Shown one piece after another: positions 49,586-57,481 of a stretch of 64,000 bases of DNA. The DNA is from an uncultured Clostridia bacterium (GTDB lineage: Bacteria > Bacillota > Clostridia > Peptostreptococcales > Anaerovoracaceae): the NCBI GenBank assembly GCA_934278925.1, contig CAKQWJ010000007.1:15626-79625 (forward strand). Reading direction: 5' to 3'. A program made the position numbers and the translations under genes. Each line of letters opens with the position of its first letter. Positions within the stretch are counted from its first letter, which is position 1. The notes under the pieces were generated by a model, which saw nothing but the letters and a program-made list of their open reading frames with translations, ran no database searches and had not been told where the DNA came from.

Positions 49586-51253
49586 ATGAGGTCGGAGTAT
49601 CGGCACGGAATTCTGAAATTCGGGATTGCGGCGGCCATGATTGCGGTGGCCATGATTTGTCGTTATCTGACCAAGGCCGAGGATCTCAGCGACTGGGTGT
49701 GGAATGCCCTGTCGCTGCTTCGCACCGGAATATACCTTTCTTTAATCTATATGTGGATTCTGTCCATTCGATTCCGGATTCGCCAGAGCCAGGTCCGAAA
49801 CTATCTGATGATGACCGGATTCCTGCTTTTGTTCTGGTTCGGACTGCGGACTTGCAAATACAATTACGTGCACAGCATGAACGGCAGCTGCATCTGCTGG
49901 TATGGGTTCTATATCCCGATGGTGCTCATTCCTCAGATGGCGGTGTTCGTTGCCTGCTGTCTGGGAAAGCGGGAGGACTACCGGGTTCCGTGGGGATATC
50001 GTCTCCTGTACATTCCTTCCGCGATTGCAATTCTCACGGTGCTGACCAATTCTTTCCATCAGAAGGTATTTTTCTTCCCTCCCGGTGTGGAAAATCCGTT
50101 GGCGGATTACACCTATGGTCCGGCATACTACGGCGTGGTGGGTTGGATTCTGACGGAAGTGATACTGTTTTTCGCAATTCTGTTTCTGAGGGGGCACAGA
50201 AGTCCGCTGAGATGGCGAAATGGAATTGTATTCCTGCCGATTTTGATGATGATAGGCTATTCTATCCTCTATATTCGGAAGGTACGTTTCATCCTTTGGT
50301 TTGCGGGAGATATGACGGCGGCATTGACGGTGATGATACTGGCGACCTGGGAGCTTTGCATTGCGCTTTCCATTATCCCATCCAACAGCAACCACGCTAC
50401 GCTGTTTCGGTATTCCACGGTGGGCGCTAAGATTACGGATTCGCAGCTGAATATCATCTACAGGTCTGAAGGGGCTCGGGTATTCAACAAAAAAACGCTG
50501 CTGCAGGCGTTGATTCGCCCCATCAATTTTGATAAATTTCGTTTGGCGGGAACGAAAATTCGAGGTGGGTATGTATTCTGGAACGAGAATATTGCGGATG
50601 TTCGGAAAACAGTGCAGGAGCTGCAGAGCATTCGGGAGCAGCTGCGGGAAAAGAACCGGTTGCTGCAAAGCGAAGTGAAGCTGCAGGAAGAAAAAGCGCG
50701 AATTAACGAACAGATTCGTCTGTACGATTCCATTCGGAGTGAAATCCACCCAAAGCTCAACCAGTTGGAAACCCTGTTGGAACGAATGGATGCGGATTCC
50801 ATTGACGACTGGATGCAAATCTGCGTGCTGGGAACCTATATTAAACGGAGGAGCAATCTGATTCTTCTGGGAGAGGAATCAGGTGAAATTCCGGTCCGAG
50901 AGCTGGAGCTGTCCCTGCAGGAATCCATGGAAAATTTGAAATTGTGCCGAGTGCCGGGAAATATGATCTGCCGAGGTGCCGGATATATCGATAAAGAAAA
51001 TGCGGTGCGGATATATGATGCGGCGGAATGGCTGTTGGAGCAGGTCTGGAAAACCATCCGGGCGTTTATCATTACCGTGGCAATTCAAGATAACACCGGG
51101 TATGTGGCGTTCAACATAGACGGCACGCCGGGCGTGCTGGGAAATGCGAAAACTGTTTTTATGGAAGAATTCGGTTTGCCTTGCGATATCCAGATCCAGG
51201 AACGGGATATCCGGATTCGGGTAGAAGTGGGAACAGGAGGAGCGGAACGATGA
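49586..51253 (+). CDS. 7TM sensor with degenerate histidine-kinase module
   Basis: A 555-residue membrane protein with seven helices in the first 265 residues, resembling the histidine-kinase N-terminal 7TM domain (LTNSFHQKVFFFPPG). A linker/PAS-like part (280-345) and coiled coil (345-375) follow. The DHp-like helix reads RLYDSIRSEI, where the kinase encoded next has RIHDTIGQNL, so Tyr380 replaces the phospho-accepting His. No N-box or glycine box is visible afterwards. It is probably a non-catalytic partner of the next kinase (inference). It shares ATGA with that gene. Confidence 0.78.
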   Translation: MRSEYRHGILKFGIAAAMIAVAMICRYLTKAEDLSDWVWNALSLLRTGIYLSLIYMWILSIRFRIRQSQVRNYLMMTGFLLLFWFGLRTCKYNYVHSMNGSCICWYGFYIPMVLIPQMAVFVACCLGKREDYRVPWGYRLLYIPSAIAILTVLTNSFHQKVFFFPPGVENPLADYTYGPAYYGVVGWILTEVILFFAILFLRGHRSPLRWRNGIVFLPILMMIGYSILYIRKVRFILWFAGDMTAALTVMILATWELCIALSIIPSNSNHATLFRYSTVGAKITDSQLNIIYRSEGARVFNKKTLLQALIRPINFDKFRLAGTKIRGGYVFWNENIADVRKTVQELQSIREQLREKNRLLQSEVKLQEEKARINEQIRLYDSIRSEIHPKLNQLETLLERMDADSIDDWMQICVLGTYIKRRSNLILLGEESGEIPVRELELSLQESMENLKLCRVPGNMICRGAGYIDKENAVRIYDAAEWLLEQVWKTIRAFIITVAIQDNTGYVAFNIDGTPGVLGNAKTVFMEEFGLPCDIQIQERDIRIRVEVGTGGAER

Positions 51254-52524
51254 GTGGTTTCGGTGGATTTGGCACGATTGTTCAGTCGGTGGATTTGATT
51301 TTCATGTTTCTGAACTGGGCGACGAGCCTTTTTGTCGTAATCGGCGCATTGATGGTGCGGGGAAAGCGGATGCTTCGGGATCTGCTGATTGCACTGCTGC
51401 TCTTCGCATCGGACTCATATTTTCTGCTGCTGTTTACGGGAGAAGCGGACGTCGATTTTCCCATGGCGTGGGTGCTGATGCCGATTGTGCTGGCGATTTT
51501 TATGAATATGAAAATTGAATTGTACACCTCCCAATCGAGGAATCAGGAAATCAGCCGGTTCTCCATTCAGGATAGTACCAATAAGTTCCCGATTGGCCTG
51601 TGCTTCAGCCGACTGGACGGACATCCCTATCTGGTGAACGCCCGGATGGATGAACTGAGTTATCGGATTGCCGATCAACCGGTGAAGAATGCCAACGAAT
51701 TCTTTGCGCAGGTGCAGGCGGGGAACCGGGAGGGCATTTGCCGAACGGAGAGAGACGGAATTCCATTGCTGCGATTCCCGGACGGCCGCACCTGGAGTTT
51801 TCAAAAGGAACTGTTGAAGACAGATGGGGAGGAAATTCTGCAGATTGTGGCAATCGATACCACGGAACTGGAGCAGCTGCTGGAGAAACGGCGGAATGAG
51901 AACCGGAAATTAGAGGAAATCAATCGCCGACTTCAGGAATACGGAAAGTCGGTAGAATCTCTGGCGACGGCAAAGGAATGGTTGGATACGAAGATGCGGA
52001 TTCATGACACAATTGGGCAGAATCTGATGGCAACCAAGTACCTGTTCTACGATAAAGGGGATGAGGCCCGGCGAGAAGCGATTCGAGAGAATTGGAAGAG
52101 AACGGTGAGTATGCTGCAGCACGACGAGGAAGTGGTGGAACCGGATGACGGGATGAAGTACTTCCTGGATGCGGCCCGAAAAGTAGGTGTTGCGGTTCAT
52201 CTGGATGGGACGATACCGGAAGCACCGTCAGTGCGGGAGTTGATTGCCGCCAGCGGTATACAAATGCTGACCAATGCGGTGCGCCATGCGGATGCCCGGG
52301 AACTGTGGGTGATTATCGAAGATGAACCCATGAATTACCGAATGCTTTTCTACAATGAGGTGAAGGAGGAAGCAAAAGTCGGTTCCGGCACCGTTGTGGA
52401 AGGGGGCGGCCTTTCGGGACTTCGAAAGAAAGTAGAGGAACTGGGCGGAATAATGTCGGTTTCTTCCGGAGAATACTTCCAAATTGAAATTATTATGCCG
52501 AAAGGGGGAAGCGATTATGTATAA
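51250..52524 (+). CDS. Sensor histidine kinase, HDxxGQ (NarL-partner) type
   Basis: A 424-residue membrane kinase with three or so N-terminal helices (about 15-90), a PAS-like middle (115-205), coiled coil, DHp with His252 (RIHDTIGQNL) and an ATPase domain with N-box Asn342 (LTNAVRHADA) and glycine box GGGLSGLRKK (385-394). GGAGGAGCGG precedes ATG 51250. It overlaps the sensor upstream by 4 bp and the regulator downstream by 8 bp, so the three are translated as a unit. Confidence 0.9.
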   Translation: MSGFGGFGTIVQSVDLIFMFLNWATSLFVVIGALMVRGKRMLRDLLIALLLFASDSYFLLLFTGEADVDFPMAWVLMPIVLAIFMNMKIELYTSQSRNQEISRFSIQDSTNKFPIGLCFSRLDGHPYLVNARMDELSYRIADQPVKNANEFFAQVQAGNREGICRTERDGIPLLRFPDGRTWSFQKELLKTDGEEILQIVAIDTTELEQLLEKRRNENRKLEEINRRLQEYGKSVESLATAKEWLDTKMRIHDTIGQNLMATKYLFYDKGDEARREAIRENWKRTVSMLQHDEEVVEPDDGMKYFLDAARKVGVAVHLDGTIPEAPSVRELIAASGIQMLTNAVRHADARELWVIIEDEPMNYRMLFYNEVKEEAKVGSGTVVEGGGLSGLRKKVEELGGIMSVSSGEYFQIEIIMPKGGSDYV

Positions 52525-53140
52525 CGTGATGATTGTAGAAGACGATCCGATGGCGAGGCGCCTTCTGGAAATTATGGTAACTTCCGATGAGTCCTACCAC
52601 TTGGCGGTATCGGTGGAAAGCGCTTCCGTCGCGGAAGTCTATTGCATGACGGAAGCCATCGATTTGATTCTGATGGATGTGTGCACCGCCCTCCATGCCA
52701 GCGGACTGGATGCGGCCATTAAGATTAAGAAGCTGTTTCCGCAGATTCGGATTATTATCATCACCAGCCTTCCGGAATGCAGTTTCATTGAACGAGCTCG
52801 GGAAGGCGGAGTGGACAGCTTCTGGTACAAAGATCCTTTTGAGAATAAGCTGTTGGATATCATGAATCGAACCATGATGGGAGAATCCATCTACCCGGAC
52901 CAAAGTCCTACTTCCAATATGGGATTAGCCACCAGTTCGGAGTTCACAGAAAGAGAATTGGATGTGCTTCGGGAGCTGATTAGCGGAGACACGGATGAGA
53001 TGATTGCGGAGCGATTGAACCTGTCGGTGCATACCATCAAGAAACATGTAAAAAGCATGTTCCAGAAAACGGGATGCACCACCCGAACTCAGCTTGCGGT
53101 GATGGCGCTGGAGAGTGGGATTGTGGTTCGAGGAATTTAG
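52517..53140 (+). CDS. Response regulator, NarL/LuxR type
   Basis: A 207-residue regulator with receiver domain (acidic pocket E8-D9-D10, phospho-acceptor Asp54 in ILMDVCTAL, Lys in WYKDPF) and a C-terminal LuxR helix-turn-helix (FTERELDVLRELISGDTDEM, LSVHTIKKHVKSMFQKTG). GGGGGAAG precedes ATG 52517 and overlaps the kinase end. Target genes are unknown; the L,D-transpeptidase gene just upstream suggests an envelope role (inference). Confidence 0.92.
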   Translation: MYNVMIVEDDPMARRLLEIMVTSDESYHLAVSVESASVAEVYCMTEAIDLILMDVCTALHASGLDAAIKIKKLFPQIRIIIITSLPECSFIERAREGGVDSFWYKDPFENKLLDIMNRTMMGESIYPDQSPTSNMGLATSSEFTERELDVLRELISGDTDEMIAERLNLSVHTIKKHVKSMFQKTGCTTRTQLAVMALESGIVVRGI

Positions 53141-53180
53141 GCTGAGAGAACCGAAAATATAAATTAATTATAAAAACAAT

Positions 53181-53230
53181 AAAAGACGAGTATCGCCGCT
53201 TTTCTTAAAAGCCAGAAATACTCGTCTTTT
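53181..53230. terminator. Bidirectional terminator between the regulator and spoVG
   Basis: AAAAGACGAGTAT (53181-53193) pairs with ATACTCGTCTTTT (53218-53230), and an inner hairpin GCTTTT-CTT-AAAAGC (53198-53212) sits in the loop. Both strands end in T runs. Confidence 0.85.
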
Positions 53231-53249
53231 GTTGTTGCTCGTTATGAAA

Positions 53250-53561
53250 TTATTTTTCATCTTCCTGCAAGAGCGATTCTTCGAATCGATAATCCGATTC
53301 CTGCTCTTCCAGCACCCGGTGATATTCCTTAAAAATTGCATCGCAAATCTTCTCGCGGGTCTTTGCGGTAAGGGGATGAGCAATGTCGCGGAAATCGCCA
53401 TTTCCTAACCGCTTATTGGGCATGGCGATAAATTCACCGTTGCTTCCGTTGATGATCTTGATGTCATGAACCACGAATTCGTTGTCAATCGTAATGGAAA
53501 CGACGGCTCTCATCTTCTCATCATCGGTAATCTTTCGTATGCGTACATCTGTAATATTCAT
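53250..53561 (-). CDS. spoVG: SpoVG family regulator
   Basis: A 103-residue protein starting MNITDVRIRKITDDEKMRAV and containing FVVHDIKIINGSNGEFIAMP and DIAHPLTAKTREKI, the SpoVG signature. SpoVG proteins bind DNA/RNA and affect sporulation and cell division; presence alone does not prove sporulation. AGGAAGG precedes ATG 53561. In Bacillus spoVG lies next to glmU-prs; here it is divergent from murC-glmU fragment-prs. Confidence 0.95.
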   Translation of the reverse strand: MNITDVRIRKITDDEKMRAVVSITIDNEFVVHDIKIINGSNGEFIAMPNKRLGNGDFRDIAHPLTAKTREKICDAIFKEYHRVLEEQESDYRFEESLLQEDEK

Positions 53562-53736
53562 CAATAGCCTTCCTAATATGGATTGTTCCTACATGGTTTC
53601 CAACAATATTATATAACGATAGAACAAAAAAATCAATGAAATTCTAATCAGTGCATAAAAATTCTCAGTTTACTTTTTTTTAAAATATTTTAAATTATCA
53701 ATTGAAAAAATGACCGGATTATGAGGACTCATATTC

Positions 53737-53765
53737 TTGTATTACAGTGAAAAATACTCTATAAT
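53737..53765 (+). promoter_or_regulatory. murC promoter
   Basis: TTGTAT (53737-53742), 17 bp, TATAAT (53760-53765). The 236-base gap between spoVG and murC is otherwise AT-rich with no gene. Confidence 0.7.
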
Positions 53766-53797
53766 AATTCTGTATGATTCATCAGGAGGTGTGTTGA

Positions 53798-55189
53798 TTG
53801 GAGAGCATTTCAAATTACAAAAGAATACATTGTCTCGGAATCGGCGGAATCGGACTTTCTGCGGTTGCCGAGATTCTACAGAATAACGGACATATCGTGT
53901 CCGGAACGGATTTAAACGAGACCGACGTGACCCGCCATTTGGAAAGTGTGGGCATTCGCGTGGTATACGAGCATCGTGCCGACAATGTGGACGGAGTGGA
54001 TGCCGTCGTATATTCCGCAGCGGTTTCGGCGGAGAAACCGGAGATGGTTCGGGCGAAAGAACTGGACATTCCGTGCTTCAGCCGTGCAGAGGTTCTGGGA
54101 ATGATCATGGAGCATTACAAGAACAGCGTGGCGATTTGCGGAACCCACGGAAAGACCACGGTGACATCCATGACATCCTTGATTTTGCGAAACGCAGAGT
54201 ACAAACCGACGATTCTGGTTGGCGGAAATCTGGATGAGATTAACGGAAACGTGGAAATCGGGGAGAACGAATATTTTGTCACAGAGGCCTGTGAGTACAT
54301 GGACAGCTTCCTGCATTTGCGTCCTCGAATCGGTGTGCTGCTGAACATCGATTCCGACCATCTGGATTATTTCAAGAACATCAATAATATCAAGAAGTCC
54401 TTCCGTCAGTTCGTGGAGCAGATTCCGAAGGACGGCGTGGTAATCGCCTTTGACGGAAATCCGTTTGTTCGAGATGTGCTGCAGGGCATGGAAAACCGAA
54501 TCACCTATGGGTACACGGAAAGCAGCGATTACTGTGCGGTGAACATCCAGTTTGATGATAACGGATTTCCGGAGTACGACTTGCACTACAAGGGAGAGAT
54601 GCTATGTCACGTGCATCTCAGTGTGCCGGGTGAGCATAACGTGCTGAATTCCATGGCCGCTTTTGCGACCGCTCATTATCTGGGCGTGGATACGAAGGTC
54701 ATTACGGACACACTGCTTTCCTATCGGGGGACGCATCGCCGATTTGATTTTACCGGATATACGGAAGCCGGTGCAAAAATAATCGACGATTATGCCCACC
54801 ATCCGACGGAAATCAAGGCGACATTGAGTGCGTCAAAGAACATTCGCCACAACGATTTGTGGTGCATCTTCCAGCCTCATACGTATACCCGAACCAAAGC
54901 TTTGTTCGATGATTTCGTGGATTCCTTTGGAATGGTGGATCATCTGATTATCACGGATATATACGCTGCGAGAGAGAAGGATGTCTACAATGTATCCTCC
55001 TTGAAGCTGGAAGAGGCCATGCAGAGAAAGCATCCGGATAAGGATATTCGATATATGGCAGATTTCGAAAACATTGCAGAATACGTTGGCAAAAATGCCG
55101 GAAAAGATGATATCATTATTACGATGGGTGCCGGAGATGTCTATAAGATTGGACAGATGCTGCGTACCGATGAGAGCAAAGGAGAATAA
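53798..55189 (+). CDS. murC: UDP-N-acetylmuramate--L-alanine ligase
   Basis: Adds L-alanine to UDP-MurNAc. The 463 residues show the Rossmann start HCLGIGGIGLSAVAEIL, P-loop AICGTHGKTTVTSM, EACEYMDSFLHLRP, LNIDSDHLDYF, HRRFDFTG and DDYAHHPTEIKATL with FQPHTYTRTKAL. The start is TTG 53798 with AGGAGG 8 bases upstream; no ATG fits before the Rossmann motif. The next gene begins right after the stop. Confidence 0.95.
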   Translation: MESISNYKRIHCLGIGGIGLSAVAEILQNNGHIVSGTDLNETDVTRHLESVGIRVVYEHRADNVDGVDAVVYSAAVSAEKPEMVRAKELDIPCFSRAEVLGMIMEHYKNSVAICGTHGKTTVTSMTSLILRNAEYKPTILVGGNLDEINGNVEIGENEYFVTEACEYMDSFLHLRPRIGVLLNIDSDHLDYFKNINNIKKSFRQFVEQIPKDGVVIAFDGNPFVRDVLQGMENRITYGYTESSDYCAVNIQFDDNGFPEYDLHYKGEMLCHVHLSVPGEHNVLNSMAAFATAHYLGVDTKVITDTLLSYRGTHRRFDFTGYTEAGAKIIDDYAHHPTEIKATLSASKNIRHNDLWCIFQPHTYTRTKALFDDFVDSFGMVDHLIITDIYAAREKDVYNVSSLKLEEAMQRKHPDKDIRYMADFENIAEYVGKNAGKDDIIITMGAGDVYKIGQMLRTDESKGE

Positions 55190-55891
55190 ATGAATTTTGA
55201 AGAGTACCGTTCCCGGGAAAGCGATAGAATTCAGGCGAACCGGAAACGTATGGAAGAAGATGGCGTTATTTTTCAGGATATCTATAACGCGTATATCGAT
55301 GATTCTGTGGTAATTGAGGAAGGTGCTTTTATCGCCTGCAACGTTACCTTGAAGGGAAATACCGTAATCCATCGGGAGGCCTTTATCGGACAGTCCTCTT
55401 TCCTGGAAAACGCGGAAATCGGTGCCGGAACGAAGGTGCAGACTTCTTACATTCTGGACAGTAAAGTGGGGGAGAACACCACGGTGGGTCCGTTCGCGTA
55501 TATTCGTCCGGGCAGCGTAATCGGCAACGAGTGTAAGGTGGGGGATTTCGTCGAAGTGAAGAATTCCACCTTTGGCGACGGAAGCAAGTCCTCTCATCTG
55601 ACCTATATCGGAGATGCGGATATCGGAAAGAATGTAAATCTTGGCTGCGGCGTTGTATTTGTGAACTATGACGGTGCGAAGAAATATCGTTCCACGGTGG
55701 GAGATGACAGCTTTATCGGATGCAACTCAAACCTGGTTGCACCGGTAAATGTGGGCGACGGTGTCTATGTGGCAGCGGCAACCACCATAACGGAAGACGT
55801 TCCTTCCGACGCGCTCTGTATCGGACGCGTTCGTGCGGAGAATAAAGAAGGCTGGGTATCCAAGAGAAAGATTCTCAAGAAGGACCAGTAA
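55190..55891 (+). CDS. GlmU acetyltransferase-domain protein (no uridylyltransferase)
   Basis: A 233-residue left-handed beta-helix protein equal to the C-terminal half of GlmU. It has repeated hexapeptides (VGPFAYIRPGSVIGNE, VGDFVEVKNSTFGDGSKSSH), LTYIGDADIGKNVNLGCGVV, NYDGAKK, and FIGCNSNLVAPVNVGDG. The N-terminal UTP-binding GlmU domain is absent; instead there is a short helical start. It probably acetylates glucosamine-1-phosphate for UDP-GlcNAc. It sits where glmU is expected, before prs, directly after murC. Confidence 0.85.
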   Translation: MNFEEYRSRESDRIQANRKRMEEDGVIFQDIYNAYIDDSVVIEEGAFIACNVTLKGNTVIHREAFIGQSSFLENAEIGAGTKVQTSYILDSKVGENTTVGPFAYIRPGSVIGNECKVGDFVEVKNSTFGDGSKSSHLTYIGDADIGKNVNLGCGVVFVNYDGAKKYRSTVGDDSFIGCNSNLVAPVNVGDGVYVAAATTITEDVPSDALCIGRVRAENKEGWVSKRKILKKDQ

Positions 55892-55945
55892 GACAATCGT
55901 TACTTAATTTTTTATTTCTAATATATGCTTAGGGGGTATATACAC

Positions 55946-56896
55946 ATGGAAACAAAGGCTTTTTCCAACATGAAACTTTTCGCATGCAACTCGCATCCGG
56001 AGTTGGCAAAGGAAATTGCAGATCTGATGGGCGTAGAACTGGGAAAGGCAACCGTTAGCAAGTTCAGCGACGGTGAGATTTCTGTCAGCATCTGGGAGTC
56101 CGTCCGTGACAAGGATGTATTCATCATTCAGTCCACCGGAAATCCGGTAAACGATAATCTGATGGAACTCCTGATCATGGTAGACGCCATGAAGAGAGCG
56201 TCTGCAGGCAGCATCAATGCGGTAATTCCGTATTACGGTTATGCTCGTCAGGACAGAAAGGCAAAGGCCAGAGATCCGATTACGGCAAAGCTGGTGGCAG
56301 ACCTGCTGGTGGCAGCCGGTGTGGATCGGGTAATCACCATGGATCTTCACGCAAATCAGATTCAGGGATATTTCGACATTCCGGTAGACCACATGATTGG
56401 ACTGCCGACTCTGACAGAGTATTTCCTGAAGAAGGAGATGGAAGACGTTGTAATTGTATCTCCGGACCACGGAAGCGTTCCAAGAGCGAGAAACATGGCA
56501 GAGCGCATGAACTGCCCGATTGCTATCGTGGATAAGAGAAGACCGGAGCCGAACAAGAGCGAAATCATGAACATCATCGGAGATATCAAGGGAAAGAACT
56601 GCATCATTCTCGATGATATGATTGACACGGCGGGAACCATCACCAATGCGGCAAATGCCATCAAGGATATGGGCGCAAAAGAAGTATACGCATGTGCTAC
56701 CCACGGCGTACTGTCCGGTCCGGCTATCGAGAGATTGGAAAAGAGCGCGATTAAGGAACTGGTAATTCTGAACACATTGCCGATTCCGGAAGAGAAGAGA
56801 ATCGACAAGATGAAGATCCTCTCCGCTGCACCGATTTTCGCTGAAACGATTTCCAGAGTATATACGCACGGTTCTGTCAGTGCAATGTTTAACTAA
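55946..56896 (+). CDS. prs: Ribose-phosphate pyrophosphokinase
   Basis: Makes PRPP from ribose 5-phosphate and ATP. The 316-residue protein has LFACNSHPELAKEIA, GEISVSIWESVRDKDVFII, the ATP-loop RQDRKAKARDPITAKLVA, MDLHANQIQGYFDIPVD and PRPP loop CIILDDMIDTAGTI. ATG 55946 follows GGGGGTATATACAC. An in-frame opening at 55925 lacks a ribosome site. Followed by pth after 3 bases, as in Bacillus-type gene order. Confidence 0.96.
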   Translation: METKAFSNMKLFACNSHPELAKEIADLMGVELGKATVSKFSDGEISVSIWESVRDKDVFIIQSTGNPVNDNLMELLIMVDAMKRASAGSINAVIPYYGYARQDRKAKARDPITAKLVADLLVAAGVDRVITMDLHANQIQGYFDIPVDHMIGLPTLTEYFLKKEMEDVVIVSPDHGSVPRARNMAERMNCPIAIVDKRRPEPNKSEIMNIIGDIKGKNCIILDDMIDTAGTITNAANAIKDMGAKEVYACATHGVLSGPAIERLEKSAIKELVILNTLPIPEEKRIDKMKILSAAPIFAETISRVYTHGSVSAMFN

Positions 56897-56899
56897 TCC

Positions 56900-57481
56900 A
56901 TGTATATCATTGCAGGACTGGGCAATCCGGGTTCGAAGTACGAGAACACAAGGCATAATATGGGATTCAAGGCCATCGATGCCATGGCATCGGAATTCGG
57001 AATCGATGTGAATCGGGCCAAATTCAAAGGTTTAATCGGAGAGGGACGCATCGGAACCGAAAAGGTGATTCTGCTGAAGCCTCAGACATATATGAATCTC
57101 AGCGGGCAGTCGATTCGGGAGATTATGAATTTCTACAAAATCCCGGAAGAGAATCTAATCGTGATTTACGATGATTTCGATCTGCCCATCGGGTCGATTC
57201 GTGTTCGCAAAAGCGGCGGTCCCGGAACACATAATGGAATGAAGTCCGTGGTTCAGGAACTGGGATCTCGGAAATTCCCGCGAGTCCGGGTGGGAATCGG
57301 CAACAGCGACGGTTCCACCATCCAATTTGTCATTGGAAAAGTGGGGAAGGATGAACAGCAGATTCTGAACGAAGCGGCAGAGGCAGCAGCATCTGCGGCA
57401 GCGGATATTATTCGCATTGGAATTGAAAATGCGATGAACATCCATAATACAAGAAAGAGCGAAAAAAAGGATGATCATTAA
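56900..57481 (+). CDS. pth: Peptidyl-tRNA hydrolase
   Basis: Recycles peptidyl-tRNA. The 193-residue protein has IIAGLGNPGSKYENTRHNMG with the catalytic histidine, LLKPQTYMNLSGQS, VIYDDFDLPIGSIRVRKSGG and GTHNGMKSVVQELGS. It starts 3 bases after prs and overlaps mfd by 11 bp. Confidence 0.97.
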   Translation: MYIIAGLGNPGSKYENTRHNMGFKAIDAMASEFGIDVNRAKFKGLIGEGRIGTEKVILLKPQTYMNLSGQSIREIMNFYKIPEENLIVIYDDFDLPIGSIRVRKSGGPGTHNGMKSVVQELGSRKFPRVRVGIGNSDGSTIQFVIGKVGKDEQQILNEAAEAAASAAADIIRIGIENAMNIHNTRKSEKKDDH

